DNA from: a virus
Length of the DNA stretch: 22,301 bases
Strand: one strand, 5' to 3'
Virus record (IMG/VR): IMGVR_UViG_3300009183_004431
Location: 1 to 22,301 of that record
The position numbers and the translations under genes were made by a program. Below, piece by piece: positions 1-7,702 of this stretch; positions within the stretch are counted from its first letter, which is position 1, and the number at the start of each line of letters is the position of its first letter. The notes under the pieces were generated by a model. It was given only the letters and a program-made list of their open reading frames with translations, was not told the origin of the DNA and made no database searches.

Positions 1-2
1 CA

Positions 3-758
3 AGTTATGCCAACTCGTGGTTCGACGACCGAGGTTACAATGTCAACGTAATGGGTGTAGAACATAATGATGTTGACCATGATTTAAAATGGTACATTGT
101 TGGTAGTTTCCAGAATGATAACTTTGCTAAAAAAGACGTGCCGGAAGACAGTTACAAAAATTCACAGGCATATCGTGCAGATGGCGGTGCCAATGATGAA
201 GATCATGAAGGCGATGCACGTCGTGAAAAAATAGAAAAGTCTGGTACATGGTATATTCGCCTTAACGGAAAACTAATCAAAGACAAACAAGGCAATCCTT
301 ACTCATTCCGTGGCAAAGCTGCTGCCAACAAGGCCGCACTAACAATGCAGGCTAAACTGTTTAATCAGGGTAAAGAGTTTATGTTGACTACTAACCCCAA
401 CGATAAACCTCAAGGTGTAGCGGAAGGTCCGGCCGTAGATGCATACATGGCAGGCAAGAGTCCAGCACTTGCTCACTTTGCCGATCAATTAGACAAAAGT
501 ACTGGTGTGGCGGAAGCTTCACAGAGAGTTGATTCACTGGTCACAGACGCACTGAAAATTATGCAAGGGTCGGAAGTAACTGATGCTGTGTCAGCATTAA
601 AGACTGTGCTGGGAGATAGAGAATACAATGGCCGACGTGGCTATTATAATTTCTATGTTAGACAACTGGTTGATATGTATGGTCAGCAAGATGTGGCCGA
701 AGGTGCCAACTTAGTTGAAAGCAAAATTTCTTATAAACCAAAACATCGTAGACTTTGA
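3..758 (+). CDS. Phage protein with repeated VAE motifs (5'-truncated)
   Basis: The frame is open to the left edge and the residues before the first ATG (51) look like ordinary protein, so this is probably the C-terminal part of a longer gene. That ATG has no well-placed ribosome binding site. The middle has a compact segment (GTWYIRLNGK followed by SFRGKAAANKAA) that looks like a small folded domain. The C-terminal half carries VAE-G (Glu codon 423-425), VAE-A (513-515), VAE-G (699-701) and LVE-S (717-719). T4 prohead protease cuts after (L/I)-x-E, so these could be maturation cleavage sites in a capsid-internal protein. This role is inferred; no homologue is recognised with certainty. Ends in a basic tail (KPKHRRL). 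Confidence 0.7.
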   Translation, partial: SYANSWFDDRGYNVNVMGVEHNDVDHDLKWYIVGSFQNDNFAKKDVPEDSYKNSQAYRADGGANDEDHEGDARREKIEKSGTWYIRLNGKLIKDKQGNPYSFRGKAAANKAALTMQAKLFNQGKEFMLTTNPNDKPQGVAEGPAVDAYMAGKSPALAHFADQLDKSTGVAEASQRVDSLVTDALKIMQGSEVTDAVSALKTVLGDREYNGRRGYYNFYVRQLVDMYGQQDVAEGANLVESKISYKPKHRRL

Positions 759-997
759 TGAGCAATCTAGCTCCAGGCAAAACTTACATTTATGAACGAG
801 CAAATGGCATAATCTATGCTCGTGGCATTGGTGAAACTGATCGTACAATTATTGGGTACGACACCGATCATACTGCACAACATCAACGACTTATTTCCAA
901 ATGGAACGAAATACTTCGACTGTCAGAATCTGACCCCGCCCTTAAAGAAATGATAAATCAAATAGAGGTATACTATACTTTAAAGAACACACCTTAG
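758..997 (+). CDS. Small conserved phage protein of unknown function
   Basis: About 79 residues, starting at an ATG that overlaps the preceding stop by one base (TGATG); a TTG three bases upstream is an alternative start. The N-terminal half looks like a short beta-sheet segment (KTYIYERANGIIYARGIGE), followed by an amphipathic helix (HQRLISKWNEILRLSE). Proteins of this general look are common in marine T4-like phages, but I can assign no function. Its overlap with the upstream gene suggests coupled translation. No signal peptide or membrane segment is visible. Confidence 0.7.
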   Translation: MSNLAPGKTYIYERANGIIYARGIGETDRTIIGYDTDHTAQHQRLISKWNEILRLSESDPALKEMINQIEVYYTLKNTP

Positions 998-1086
998 GAC
1001 CGGTACTCGTTACCGAGTGTGTAGGCGGCTGCTGCCTTGGCTTTGAGATTCGCTACCTTTGTAGTCAAAAGTGAGCATTAACATTG
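998..1086. other. Short intergenic region with two alternative hairpins and a weak promoter candidate
   Basis: This is the longest gap in the window. Two mutually exclusive small stems are visible: CGGTA (1001-1005) with TACCG (1011-1015), and ACTCG (1005-1009) with CGAGT (1014-1018). No T-run follows, so it is not a standard terminator. A weak sigma-70-like pair, TTGGCT (1037-1042) and TGTAGT (1060-1065), has a 17-base spacer but matches only 4 of 6 bases at each box. It might serve the radical SAM gene. No tRNA fold is seen. Confidence 0.3.
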
Positions 1087-2160
1087 ATGAAAATTATTCC
1101 CATCTCCTCCCGTACAAAATTTGCAAAGAAAAATTTGCAGGGAAAAATTTGTTTCAGTCCCTATGTTGTTATAGAAGTTGGAGTTGACGGGGAGGTGGGA
1201 CTTTGTGACTGCAGGGCCTGGCTGCCAAGTTCAGTGGGGAATTTGTTTGAACAAACTCTTCCTGATATTTTATCAAACAATCTCAGCCAGGCAATAAGAC
1301 AAAGCATTGCTGATGGCAGCTATGAATACTGCAACGAATCTAGATGCGGTGTAATAAATGACGGACAACTAGTTGATGGTGCTAGGCTTGATGATCCTGT
1401 GTTGTTAAATTTGATAGACAATTCTAGTCAATGGATCATGCCCAGAGAGATTTGGATTGCCGGGGATAGAACCTGCAATCTCAGTTGCCCCAGTTGTAGA
1501 ACCAGGGTGATTAAAAATTCTCCTGAAGATACAAAAAAATTAGAAGAGCTAGGGCGAATACTAAAAAACAACCTGTTTGCACAACCCAGCGACGAAAAAA
1601 TAACATTGAATATCAGCACCACTGGTGAAGTGTTTGCCAGTCCCATGTTGATGTCATTCCTCAATGATGTTGATGTTGTTGCTTTCCCAAATATATACCT
1701 ACATGTACAAACAAATGGACTCATGGCTGAAAAGAACTGGCATAGACTGGGCGCATTGCAGGATCGAGTCAAGAAGATAACAGTCACAGTTGATGCTGCC
1801 ACTGCTGGCACCTATGAAAAACTACGTCGAGGTGGCCACTGGCCGGACCTACAACAAGCATTGTCATGGATTGCCAATAAAAAATTAGAGAACGGCATGG
1901 AAATTAGTTTGCGCATGGTGTTACAACACGACAACTATCGTGAAATTACACCATTCTATGACATGTGTAAATCAGTTGGTGTTGACTTGGTGGAGTACAC
2001 AAGGATCTTAAATTGGAATACATTTACCAAACAAGAGTTTAAGGACATTGATGTATTTGATCCTGGTCACCCAGATTACCAAGCAGCCAGGCGGGAACTG
2101 GACCAAGTGGCAGATTTTCCAGATGTATTTTTACACGGCGGTCTGGTAAAGTCTGTGTAG
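1087..2160 (+). CDS. Radical SAM enzyme with N-terminal cysteine-rich (SPASM-like) segment
   Basis: A 357-residue protein. The radical SAM CX3CX2C motif is at C130, C134 and C137, directly after a strand ending in GDRT. These cysteines would bind the 4Fe-4S cluster that cleaves S-adenosylmethionine. Five further cysteines precede it (C22, C40, C42, C82, C87) in a segment with a VGN motif that resembles the auxiliary-cluster SPASM/twitch domain usually found after the core. The rest fits a partial TIM barrel (e.g. NISTTGE, HVQTNG, ITVTVDAAT). ATG 1087 is chosen; TTG 1084 immediately before it is possible. Substrate unknown. It is not obviously QueE, which is much shorter and lacks such an N-terminal domain. 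No candidate precursor peptide was found next to it. Confidence 0.88.
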   Translation: MKIIPISSRTKFAKKNLQGKICFSPYVVIEVGVDGEVGLCDCRAWLPSSVGNLFEQTLPDILSNNLSQAIRQSIADGSYEYCNESRCGVINDGQLVDGARLDDPVLLNLIDNSSQWIMPREIWIAGDRTCNLSCPSCRTRVIKNSPEDTKKLEELGRILKNNLFAQPSDEKITLNISTTGEVFASPMLMSFLNDVDVVAFPNIYLHVQTNGLMAEKNWHRLGALQDRVKKITVTVDAATAGTYEKLRRGGHWPDLQQALSWIANKKLENGMEISLRMVLQHDNYREITPFYDMCKSVGVDLVEYTRILNWNTFTKQEFKDIDVFDPGHPDYQAARRELDQVADFPDVFLHGGLVKSV

Positions 2161-2167
2161 ACAGCCA

Positions 2168-2196
2168 TTGACCCAACAACATAACTGTGCTATACT
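2168..2196 (+). promoter_or_regulatory. Sigma-70-type promoter with extended -10
   Basis: TTGACC (2168-2173), a 17-base spacer, then TATACT (2191-2196), preceded by TGC, which makes an extended -10. The expected start, near 2203, leaves a leader of about 15 bases that is almost only the AGGAG (2207-2211) ribosome binding site of the next gene. Likely drives the small DsbA-like gene, DNA polymerase and the methyltransferase-like gene. Its near-consensus form suggests use by unmodified host RNA polymerase. Confidence 0.8.
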
Positions 2197-2217
2197 AGCA
2201 CACTACAGGAGAACTAC

Positions 2218-2478
2218 ATGGACACCAAGTCATTTAACGGTGAGCAAAAGCTCAAACTCACACAAATCATCAACGAAGGCATGCAAGTCATGCACGAAGT
2301 TGAAACACTCAACGCTGGTCTCAATGACACCATAAAGGCCATTGCTGAGGAAATGGAAATCAAACCTGCTGTGCTTAAAAAGGCAATTCGAATTGCACAC
2401 AAGGCCGAGTTTGGCAAGGCCAAGCAAGACCATGAATTGTTAGAAACAATTCTAGAAACTGTTGGCAAAACTCTATAA
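2218..2478 (+). CDS. Small helical protein, DsbA-like (putative dsDNA-binding)
   Basis: 86 residues, start fixed by AGGAG seven bases upstream and by the promoter just before it. Predicted to be almost all helical, with a segment (EMEIKPAVLKKAIRIAHKAE) that looks like a helix-turn-helix-type DNA-binding unit. Size, composition and position next to replication genes resemble the small DsbA-type double-stranded DNA-binding proteins of T4-like phages, which act in late transcription. The link rests on pattern only; the sequence is too short for certainty. It is followed by a 67-base gap and then DNA polymerase, with no terminator between them, so co-transcription is likely. Confidence 0.75.
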   Translation: MDTKSFNGEQKLKLTQIINEGMQVMHEVETLNAGLNDTIKAIAEEMEIKPAVLKKAIRIAHKAEFGKAKQDHELLETILETVGKTL

Positions 2479-2533
2479 GTATACACGAGTCGCTCACGTT
2501 AAGAGCATGTACAACGGCTAACCGGCCACAAGC

Positions 2534-2548
2534 GGAGGAATAAATTTG
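2534..2548 (+). promoter_or_regulatory. Ribosome binding site that sets a TTG start for DNA polymerase
   Basis: GGAGG (2534-2538) sits seven bases before TTG (2546-2548). The next residues (SYVDALFDRE) already belong to the polymerase fold, so the TTG is the best start. In T4 the gp43 start region is also a translational operator bound by gp43 itself. I looked for a comparable hairpin in 2500-2545 and found only three-base-pair stems. Confidence 0.7.
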
Positions 2549-5206
2549 AGTTATGTTGACGCACTTTTTGATCGTGAACACGATCGTATACATATTGTAG
2601 AGCGCCGCAATGGCGTTCGTACATACCAAGAGTACCCGGCCAATTATATTTTTTACTACGACGATCCACGTGGCAAATTTCAAAGCATCTATGGCACACC
2701 AGTGTCAAGATTTAGCACACGCAACAACAAAGAGTTTCGCAAGGAAATTCGCATGCAGTCGGGCAAACAGCTTTATGAAAGTGACATCAATCCCATCTTT
2801 CGTTGTCTAGAAGAAAACTACAAAGATCAGGATGCGCCAGAATTACACACTGCGTTTTTTGACATTGAAGTGGACTTTGATAAAGAGCGAGGATTCTCGC
2901 CAGTTGAAGATCCATTCAATCCCATCACAGCCATCTCAGTTTATCTAGACTGGCTGGATCAACTAGTCACCCTGGCTGTGCCTCCGCGTGGATTGACCTG
3001 GGAGACGGCACAAGAGCTGGTCAAGGACTTTGACAACACCATCTTGTTTGATCGAGAAGAGGACATGATCAAAACATTTCTTGACTTGATTGACGACGCT
3101 GATGTGCTGAGTGGCTGGAACTCAGAAGGTTATGATATTCCCTACACCATCAATAGGTGTATTAGAGTGTTGAGCAAAGATGATACTCGCAAGTTTTGCC
3201 TCTGGGGACAACTGCCCAAAAAGAGATTGTTTGAACGTTTTGGTGCTGAAAAAGAAACGTATGACTTGGTGGGTCGTGTGCACATGGACTATATGCAACT
3301 GTATCGCAAATACACTTACGAAGAACGTCACAGTTATAGTTTGGATGCCATTGGTGAATACGAACTCAATGAGCGCAAGACACAGTTTGAAGGCACACTG
3401 GATCAGTTGTATAATCAACACTTCAAAAAGTTCATTGAATACAACAGACAAGATACGTTGTTGTTGCACAAATTGGATCGTAAACTACAGTTCTTGAGCC
3501 TAGCGTGTGAACTAGCCCATGCCAACACTGTGCTACTACAAACCACAATGGGTGCTGTGGCTGTGACTGAACAGGCCATCATCAACGAAGCTCACGAACG
3601 TGGCATGGTTGTACCCAATCGCAAGCAAAGACTCACAGATGATGACACCCAGGCCGCAGGTGCTTATGTTGCCTATCCCAAGAAGGGCTTGCATGATTGG
3701 ATTGGGTCAGTTGACATTAACTCCTTGTATCCGTCTGCGATTCGTGCCATGAACATGGGACCAGAAACTGTGGTGGGACAACTGCGTCCCATCATGACTG
3801 ATCGATATATTAAAACTAAAATTTCTGACGGAGCAAGTTTTGCGGCTGCTTGGGAGGGCCTGTTTGGCAGTTTGGAATACACTGCTGTGATGGATCAGCA
3901 ACGTGGCACTGAGATCACCATTGACTGGCAAAATGGTGAAGAAAGTGTGCACAGTGCCGCTGAAATTTGGCAACTAATTTTTGACAGTAATCATCCTTGG
4001 ATTCTCAGTGCCAACGGTACTATAATGACTTATGAGAAGAAGGGCATCATTCCTGGCTTGTTGGAACGTTGGTACAGCGAGCGTAAAGAACTGCAGGCCA
4101 AGAAAAAAGAAGCCAAGGACAAAAAAGAAGAAGCATTCTGGGACAAGCGTCAACTGGTCAAGAAGATTAACTTGAACAGTTTGTATGGTGCTATTTTGAA
4201 CCCAGGTTGTAGGTTCTTTGATCACAGAATTGGACAGAGTACCACGCTAACTGGTCGTGCTATTGCCCGGCACATGGATGCACACATCAATGAATGTATC
4301 ACCGGCAAGTATGATCACACAGGTGAAGCCATCATCTATGGTGACACAGACTCCTGCTACTTTACTGCATGGCCGGCACTAAAGAAGGAAGTAGCGGAAG
4401 GTCGCATGGAATGGAGCAAGGAAACTGCCATTGCTTTATACGACTCAATTGCCGAACAAGTTAATGCCAGTTTCCCGGGCTTTATGGAACAAGCATTCCA
4501 CTGCCCCAGAGAAATGGGTGCGTTGATTGCGGCAGGTCGAGAACTGGTTGCTGATCGCGGATTGTTTATCACAAAGAAACGCTATGCTGTAAACATCATT
4601 GACCTTGAGGGCAAGCGGCTAGATGTTGAAGGCAAGCAAGGCAAGACCAAGGCCATGGGCTTGGATTTGAAACGCAGTGATACTCCCAAAGTTATTCAAG
4701 ACTTTTTGTTAGAAATTCTAAATACTGTGCTGGGCGGTGTTCAACGAGATGCCATCATTGAACGCATTCGTGAATTCAAATATGAATTTGCAGAACGGCC
4801 GGGATGGGAGAAAGGTAGTCCCAAGCGTGTGAACAACTTGACCAAGTATGCGGCCGAAGAAGCCAGACTTGGAAAAGCAAACATGCCCGGGCATGTCAGG
4901 GCCGCACTAAACTGGAATCAAATGCGCAAGATGAACGGCGACAACTATAGTATGCAGATCGTAGATGGCATGAAGACCATTGTATGCAAGCTCAAAGGCA
5001 ATGCCTTGGGCTGGACAAGTATTGGTTACCCCACTGACGAGCAAAGACTGCCTGCTTGGTTTACTGAATTGCCGTTTGACGATGGGCTCATGGAAGCAAC
5101 TGTTGTAGATCAAAAAGTTGATAACTTGCTGGGTGTACTGGAATGGAACCTGGCGGCGGCTACCAACACAGAAAACACATTCCAAACATTATTTGAATTC
5201 ACATGA
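2546..5206 (+). CDS. 43: Family B DNA polymerase, T4 gp43 type
   Basis: 886 residues, against 898 in T4 gp43. All expected motifs are present in order. Proofreading exonuclease: Exo I FFDIE (D106, E108), Exo II GWNSEGYD, and Exo III in YNRQD. Polymerase: motif A DINSLYPS (D390), motif B KKINLNSLYG (K540, N544-G548), motif C YGDTDS (Y598-S603), then KKRY. Both catalytic centres therefore look intact. It replicates the phage genome, probably tethered to the clamp encoded at 6175. A highly charged helix (QAKKKEAKDKKEEAFWDKRQ) precedes motif B, where the fingers lie. The stop overlaps the next start (ATGA). Confidence 0.98.
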   Translation: MSYVDALFDREHDRIHIVERRNGVRTYQEYPANYIFYYDDPRGKFQSIYGTPVSRFSTRNNKEFRKEIRMQSGKQLYESDINPIFRCLEENYKDQDAPELHTAFFDIEVDFDKERGFSPVEDPFNPITAISVYLDWLDQLVTLAVPPRGLTWETAQELVKDFDNTILFDREEDMIKTFLDLIDDADVLSGWNSEGYDIPYTINRCIRVLSKDDTRKFCLWGQLPKKRLFERFGAEKETYDLVGRVHMDYMQLYRKYTYEERHSYSLDAIGEYELNERKTQFEGTLDQLYNQHFKKFIEYNRQDTLLLHKLDRKLQFLSLACELAHANTVLLQTTMGAVAVTEQAIINEAHERGMVVPNRKQRLTDDDTQAAGAYVAYPKKGLHDWIGSVDINSLYPSAIRAMNMGPETVVGQLRPIMTDRYIKTKISDGASFAAAWEGLFGSLEYTAVMDQQRGTEITIDWQNGEESVHSAAEIWQLIFDSNHPWILSANGTIMTYEKKGIIPGLLERWYSERKELQAKKKEAKDKKEEAFWDKRQLVKKINLNSLYGAILNPGCRFFDHRIGQSTTLTGRAIARHMDAHINECITGKYDHTGEAIIYGDTDSCYFTAWPALKKEVAEGRMEWSKETAIALYDSIAEQVNASFPGFMEQAFHCPREMGALIAAGRELVADRGLFITKKRYAVNIIDLEGKRLDVEGKQGKTKAMGLDLKRSDTPKVIQDFLLEILNTVLGGVQRDAIIERIREFKYEFAERPGWEKGSPKRVNNLTKYAAEEARLGKANMPGHVRAALNWNQMRKMNGDNYSMQIVDGMKTIVCKLKGNALGWTSIGYPTDEQRLPAWFTELPFDDGLMEATVVDQKVDNLLGVLEWNLAAATNTENTFQTLFEFT

Positions 5207-6138
5207 AAATCAGCGAATTAGTAAATTATCTTGAGGAACTTGACAAGTTTGATGTTGATCAAAGTCAGTTGGCTTTGCGGCAAACCATGACTCCGGTGAT
5301 TCATCAGATTCTGTCAAACGCAATGCAGTTTGATGGTTTGGCTGAAAGCGTGAATCAACAATTTTTTGATCTAACTGATCGTGTTAACCATTTTGCCAAC
5401 ACCGTGGACTCGGTCAAACAAGCAGTAAAAAATGCCATTCAGCAATTGGAGCCAGCGTATTTTGGCAATAGTGCTGACCTGTATCGAGACATGCGTTACG
5501 ATACAGTGGAATGGATACTTTCTCGAAAATTATCGTTGACTCCCGAGTCAGAAAAATTTATTTTAGAAAGACTGTTGCGATGCACAGACTGGCGCTGGCC
5601 TGGATTAATAATTAGACCAGGAGAAGAGAATTGGATTGATCATCTTGTGGGACTAGATCCATTGTATCTTGTAGATCAACAACCGGAACTTTTGGCACCG
5701 GCTGTGGCAAAATTTAATGGATTCTACCAACGTAGATTGAGAACGTACACTGCCCCAGAATACTCCAGTGATCCGTTGCTGGAATCAATTCCTGACAACC
5801 AAATTGGATTTTGTTTTGTTTACAACTTTTTTAATTTTAAACCGATTAATATAATACACAGTTATCTAGAAGAAATATATCAAAAACTGCGACCAGGCGG
5901 TGTAGTTATTTTTACCTATAACGACTGTGATAGAACCGGTGGGGTCAGAAATGCTGAAAATTTTTACAACTGCTATACACCTGGACACAGTATTCAAACA
6001 ACGCTTGACGAATTGGGCTACAAAGTACTTGCCAAACATCATATCGATGCGGCAAATACTTGGTTGGAAGTTAAGAAACCCGGAGAGTTGACAACCATGC
6101 GTGGTGGTCAAGTTTTAGCCGAAATACTTGCTTACTAA
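5203..6138 (+). CDS. Putative SAM-dependent methyltransferase-like protein
   Basis: 311 residues, overlapping the polymerase stop by four bases, so probably translationally coupled to it. Residues 45-85 form a long helix or coiled coil. The C-terminal two thirds resemble a class I methyltransferase: a degenerate glycine motif (GLIIRPGEENW, about 134-144), an acidic strand end (YLVDQQPELL, 155-164), a hydrophobic strand (IGFCFVYNFF, 201-210) and the typical post-IV segment LRPGGVVIFTYND (229-241). The cofactor loop lacks the usual GxGxG, so activity is uncertain. Substrate unknown; position between polymerase and clamp suggests a link to phage DNA or replication, but this is inference only. 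Confidence 0.75.
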   Translation: MKISELVNYLEELDKFDVDQSQLALRQTMTPVIHQILSNAMQFDGLAESVNQQFFDLTDRVNHFANTVDSVKQAVKNAIQQLEPAYFGNSADLYRDMRYDTVEWILSRKLSLTPESEKFILERLLRCTDWRWPGLIIRPGEENWIDHLVGLDPLYLVDQQPELLAPAVAKFNGFYQRRLRTYTAPEYSSDPLLESIPDNQIGFCFVYNFFNFKPINIIHSYLEEIYQKLRPGGVVIFTYNDCDRTGGVRNAENFYNCYTPGHSIQTTLDELGYKVLAKHHIDAANTWLEVKKPGELTTMRGGQVLAEILAY

Positions 6139-6156
6139 CAACATTGTCTATATAAT
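6128..6156 (+). promoter_or_regulatory. Sigma-70-type promoter for the sliding clamp
   Basis: TTGCTT (6128-6133), a 17-base spacer, then a perfect TATAAT (6151-6156). The -35 box lies inside the end of the preceding gene. The expected start near 6163 coincides with the AAAGGAGA ribosome binding site, so the leader is only about 12 bases. The TGCTT core also recalls the T4 MotA box, but its distance to the -10 is larger than in T4 middle promoters, so I read it as an ordinary -35. Confidence 0.8.
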
Positions 6157-6174
6157 ACAATTAAAGGAGAACGT

Positions 6175-6906
6175 ATGAGAGATCATTTACTTGACCTAGT
6201 AGGTCACACACACGATTTAGGTTGCATCAGCCTGGTCAAAATTACTGGCACTGACAGTGAAACTACCATTGATGGTTTGGCCGAGGACCGTAGCGTTGTT
6301 GTGCAAGGACAGTTTGCTGGCCCAGTGTCAGATTTTATTGGTGTATTTGGTATGCCAAATTTGGACAAACTCAAAATTCTATTGGGTTTACAAGAGTATC
6401 GAGAAGATGCTAAAATCACAGTTACCCGACAAAATCGCAACAATGTTGATGTTCCAGTGGGACTACATTTTGAAAACAAAATTGGTGACTTTAAAAACGA
6501 CTATCGTTTTATGACCAGCGAGATTGTTTCTGAAAAGCTTAAAACTGCCAAGTTCAAAGGAGTGAATTGGCACATTGAGTTTGAGCCAACAGTTGCCAGC
6601 ATTCAACGACTCAAGATGCAGGCACAAGCCAACAGCGAAGAGCCAAACTTTACAGTACGTATTGACAACGGCGATCTAAAATTTAGTTTTGGTGACCATT
6701 CGACACACGCCGGTGAGTTTGTGTTTTATCCCAGTGTGACTGGAGCATTGAAACGTAGTTGGGCCTGGCCAGTGTCGCAAGTGATGTCAATACTTTCATT
6801 AGTAGGCGACAAAACTATGCGAATCAGCGATGATGGCGCTATGCAAATCACTGTTAAATCTGGGATCGCCGAGTACAATTATATCTTACCGGCACAAAGC
6901 AAATAA
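6175..6906 (+). CDS. 45: DNA polymerase sliding clamp, T4 gp45-like
   Basis: 243 residues (T4 gp45 has 228). The sequence alternates short strands and helices in the two-domain clamp pattern. It has a typical N-terminal helix followed by strands (LGCISLVKITGTDSETTI), an interdomain segment, and a C-terminal strand pair ending in KSGIAEYNYILPA, which matches the end of clamp folds. The clamp would form a ring that holds the gp43-type polymerase on DNA; in T4 it also activates late transcription. It has its own strong promoter and the best ribosome binding site in the region (AAAGGAGA, 6163-6170), consistent with a need for many copies. No clamp-loader genes lie in the window. Assignment rests on fold pattern and neighbourhood. 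Confidence 0.8.
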   Translation: MRDHLLDLVGHTHDLGCISLVKITGTDSETTIDGLAEDRSVVVQGQFAGPVSDFIGVFGMPNLDKLKILLGLQEYREDAKITVTRQNRNNVDVPVGLHFENKIGDFKNDYRFMTSEIVSEKLKTAKFKGVNWHIEFEPTVASIQRLKMQAQANSEEPNFTVRIDNGDLKFSFGDHSTHAGEFVFYPSVTGALKRSWAWPVSQVMSILSLVGDKTMRISDDGAMQITVKSGIAEYNYILPAQSK

Positions 6907-6914
6907 GGTACGCA

Positions 6915-7376
6915 ATGAAGTGGTTTCTAAATATGATGGAGCGTCTGGGACGCAAACGTATTGTAATGGACAGAGTCAGTGACGAGCCATATCTTGAACG
7001 CTATTATGTTTTCCTCAAGGATAGAAATCGCTTCCCTTTTAACGTGTTCCTGCACAAGTTTCTTAAGTCTGATCCCGATGACGTACACGATCATCCTTGG
7101 CCTTACGCTACACTTATCTTAAAAGGTGGATACCATGAATGGACTCCTGTCTTTGATGGTACAGGTACCAAGATCGGTGAAACACGGCATTGGCGTGGTC
7201 CTGGGCACTTCCGTATTTGCCCTGCTAATAGCTATCACCGTGTTGAGCTTGAAGCAGGAACAGACTGCTGGACAATGTTCGTGCCTGGTCCCAAGCAACG
7301 TGATTGGGGATTCCTGGTTCAGAACACATGGGTGCAGTGGGAACAATACCTAGCAGATAGAAAGATAAAAGTATGA
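6915..7376 (+). CDS. Cupin-fold phage protein
   Basis: 153 residues with TAAGG just upstream of the ATG. The beta-rich sequence carries a cupin-like metal site: HDHPW (H58, H60), followed by the glycine turn LILKGGYHEW (67-76) and a later histidine in ANSYHRVEL (H108). This fits a small single-domain cupin, either a metal-dependent enzyme or a binding protein. The substrate cannot be told. The start, MKWF, is shared with the next gene, MKWF, which may reflect a common membrane- or protein-contacting N-terminus, or chance. The end overlaps the next start by ATGA. Confidence 0.8.
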   Translation: MKWFLNMMERLGRKRIVMDRVSDEPYLERYYVFLKDRNRFPFNVFLHKFLKSDPDDVHDHPWPYATLILKGGYHEWTPVFDGTGTKIGETRHWRGPGHFRICPANSYHRVELEAGTDCWTMFVPGPKQRDWGFLVQNTWVQWEQYLADRKIKV

Positions 7377-7702
7377 AATGGTTTGATCACTGGTTTACTA
7401 AGAAGTGTAAACAATCATTGGGCATTGAAGAGGATACTCGTGAAGACGATGCCTACGTGCCCATGACAAGTTCAAAACAAAGACGAAATAGTATTATTAG
7501 AAGTCGAGATGACAACAACGACTTGCCCGACGGCGGCCTAAATATTCAAGTAAAATCTGCACATGGTGGAAAGATTGTTATTTTCCGTACCTATGATGAA
7601 CGCAACGATCGTAACTTGTTCACCACTTATCTAATTCATGATGGTGAAAACTTTGAGTCTAGCCTGGGCAAGATTATTACCATGGAAAGTATGAAGCTAT
7701 GA
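7373..7702 (+). CDS. Small phage protein of unknown function
   Basis: 109 residues, starting in an ATGA overlap with the cupin gene and ending in an ATGA overlap with the next gene. The N-terminal third is polar and probably disordered (SSKQRRNSIIRSRDDNN); the C-terminal half has a likely beta domain (LNIQVKSAHGGKIVIFRTYD and TTYLIHDGENFESSLGKII). The start is supported by a purine-rich stretch (GAAAGATAAAAG) upstream. No function is recognised. Confidence 0.7.
   Translation: MKWFDHWFTKKCKQSLGIEEDTREDDAYVPMTSSKQRRNSIIRSRDDNNDLPDGGLNIQVKSAHGGKIVIFRTYDERNDRNLFTTYLIHDGENFESSLGKIITMESMKL

Noticed and set aside
998-1086. A minus-strand run of about 24 codons reading like an alanine-rich helix (ending in YTLGNEYRS), and a possible tRNA or terminator.
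   Set aside because: The run is short, has no start with a binding site, and overlaps the upstream gene's stop. The hairpins have 5-base stems without a T-run, and no cloverleaf can be drawn.
1087-2160. Reading the radical SAM gene as QueE, to complete the deazaguanine pathway.
   Set aside because: It is far longer than QueE, has five additional N-terminal cysteines, and lies outside the dpdA block.
2479-2545. Translational operator hairpin before DNA polymerase, as in T4 gene 43.
   Set aside because: Only three-base-pair stems could be drawn, so there is no sequence support.
6128-6156. MotA-box reading of TGCTT as a T4 middle promoter.
   Set aside because: The gap to the -10 is longer than the 12 or so bases used by MotA promoters, while it fits a sigma-70 spacer of 17.
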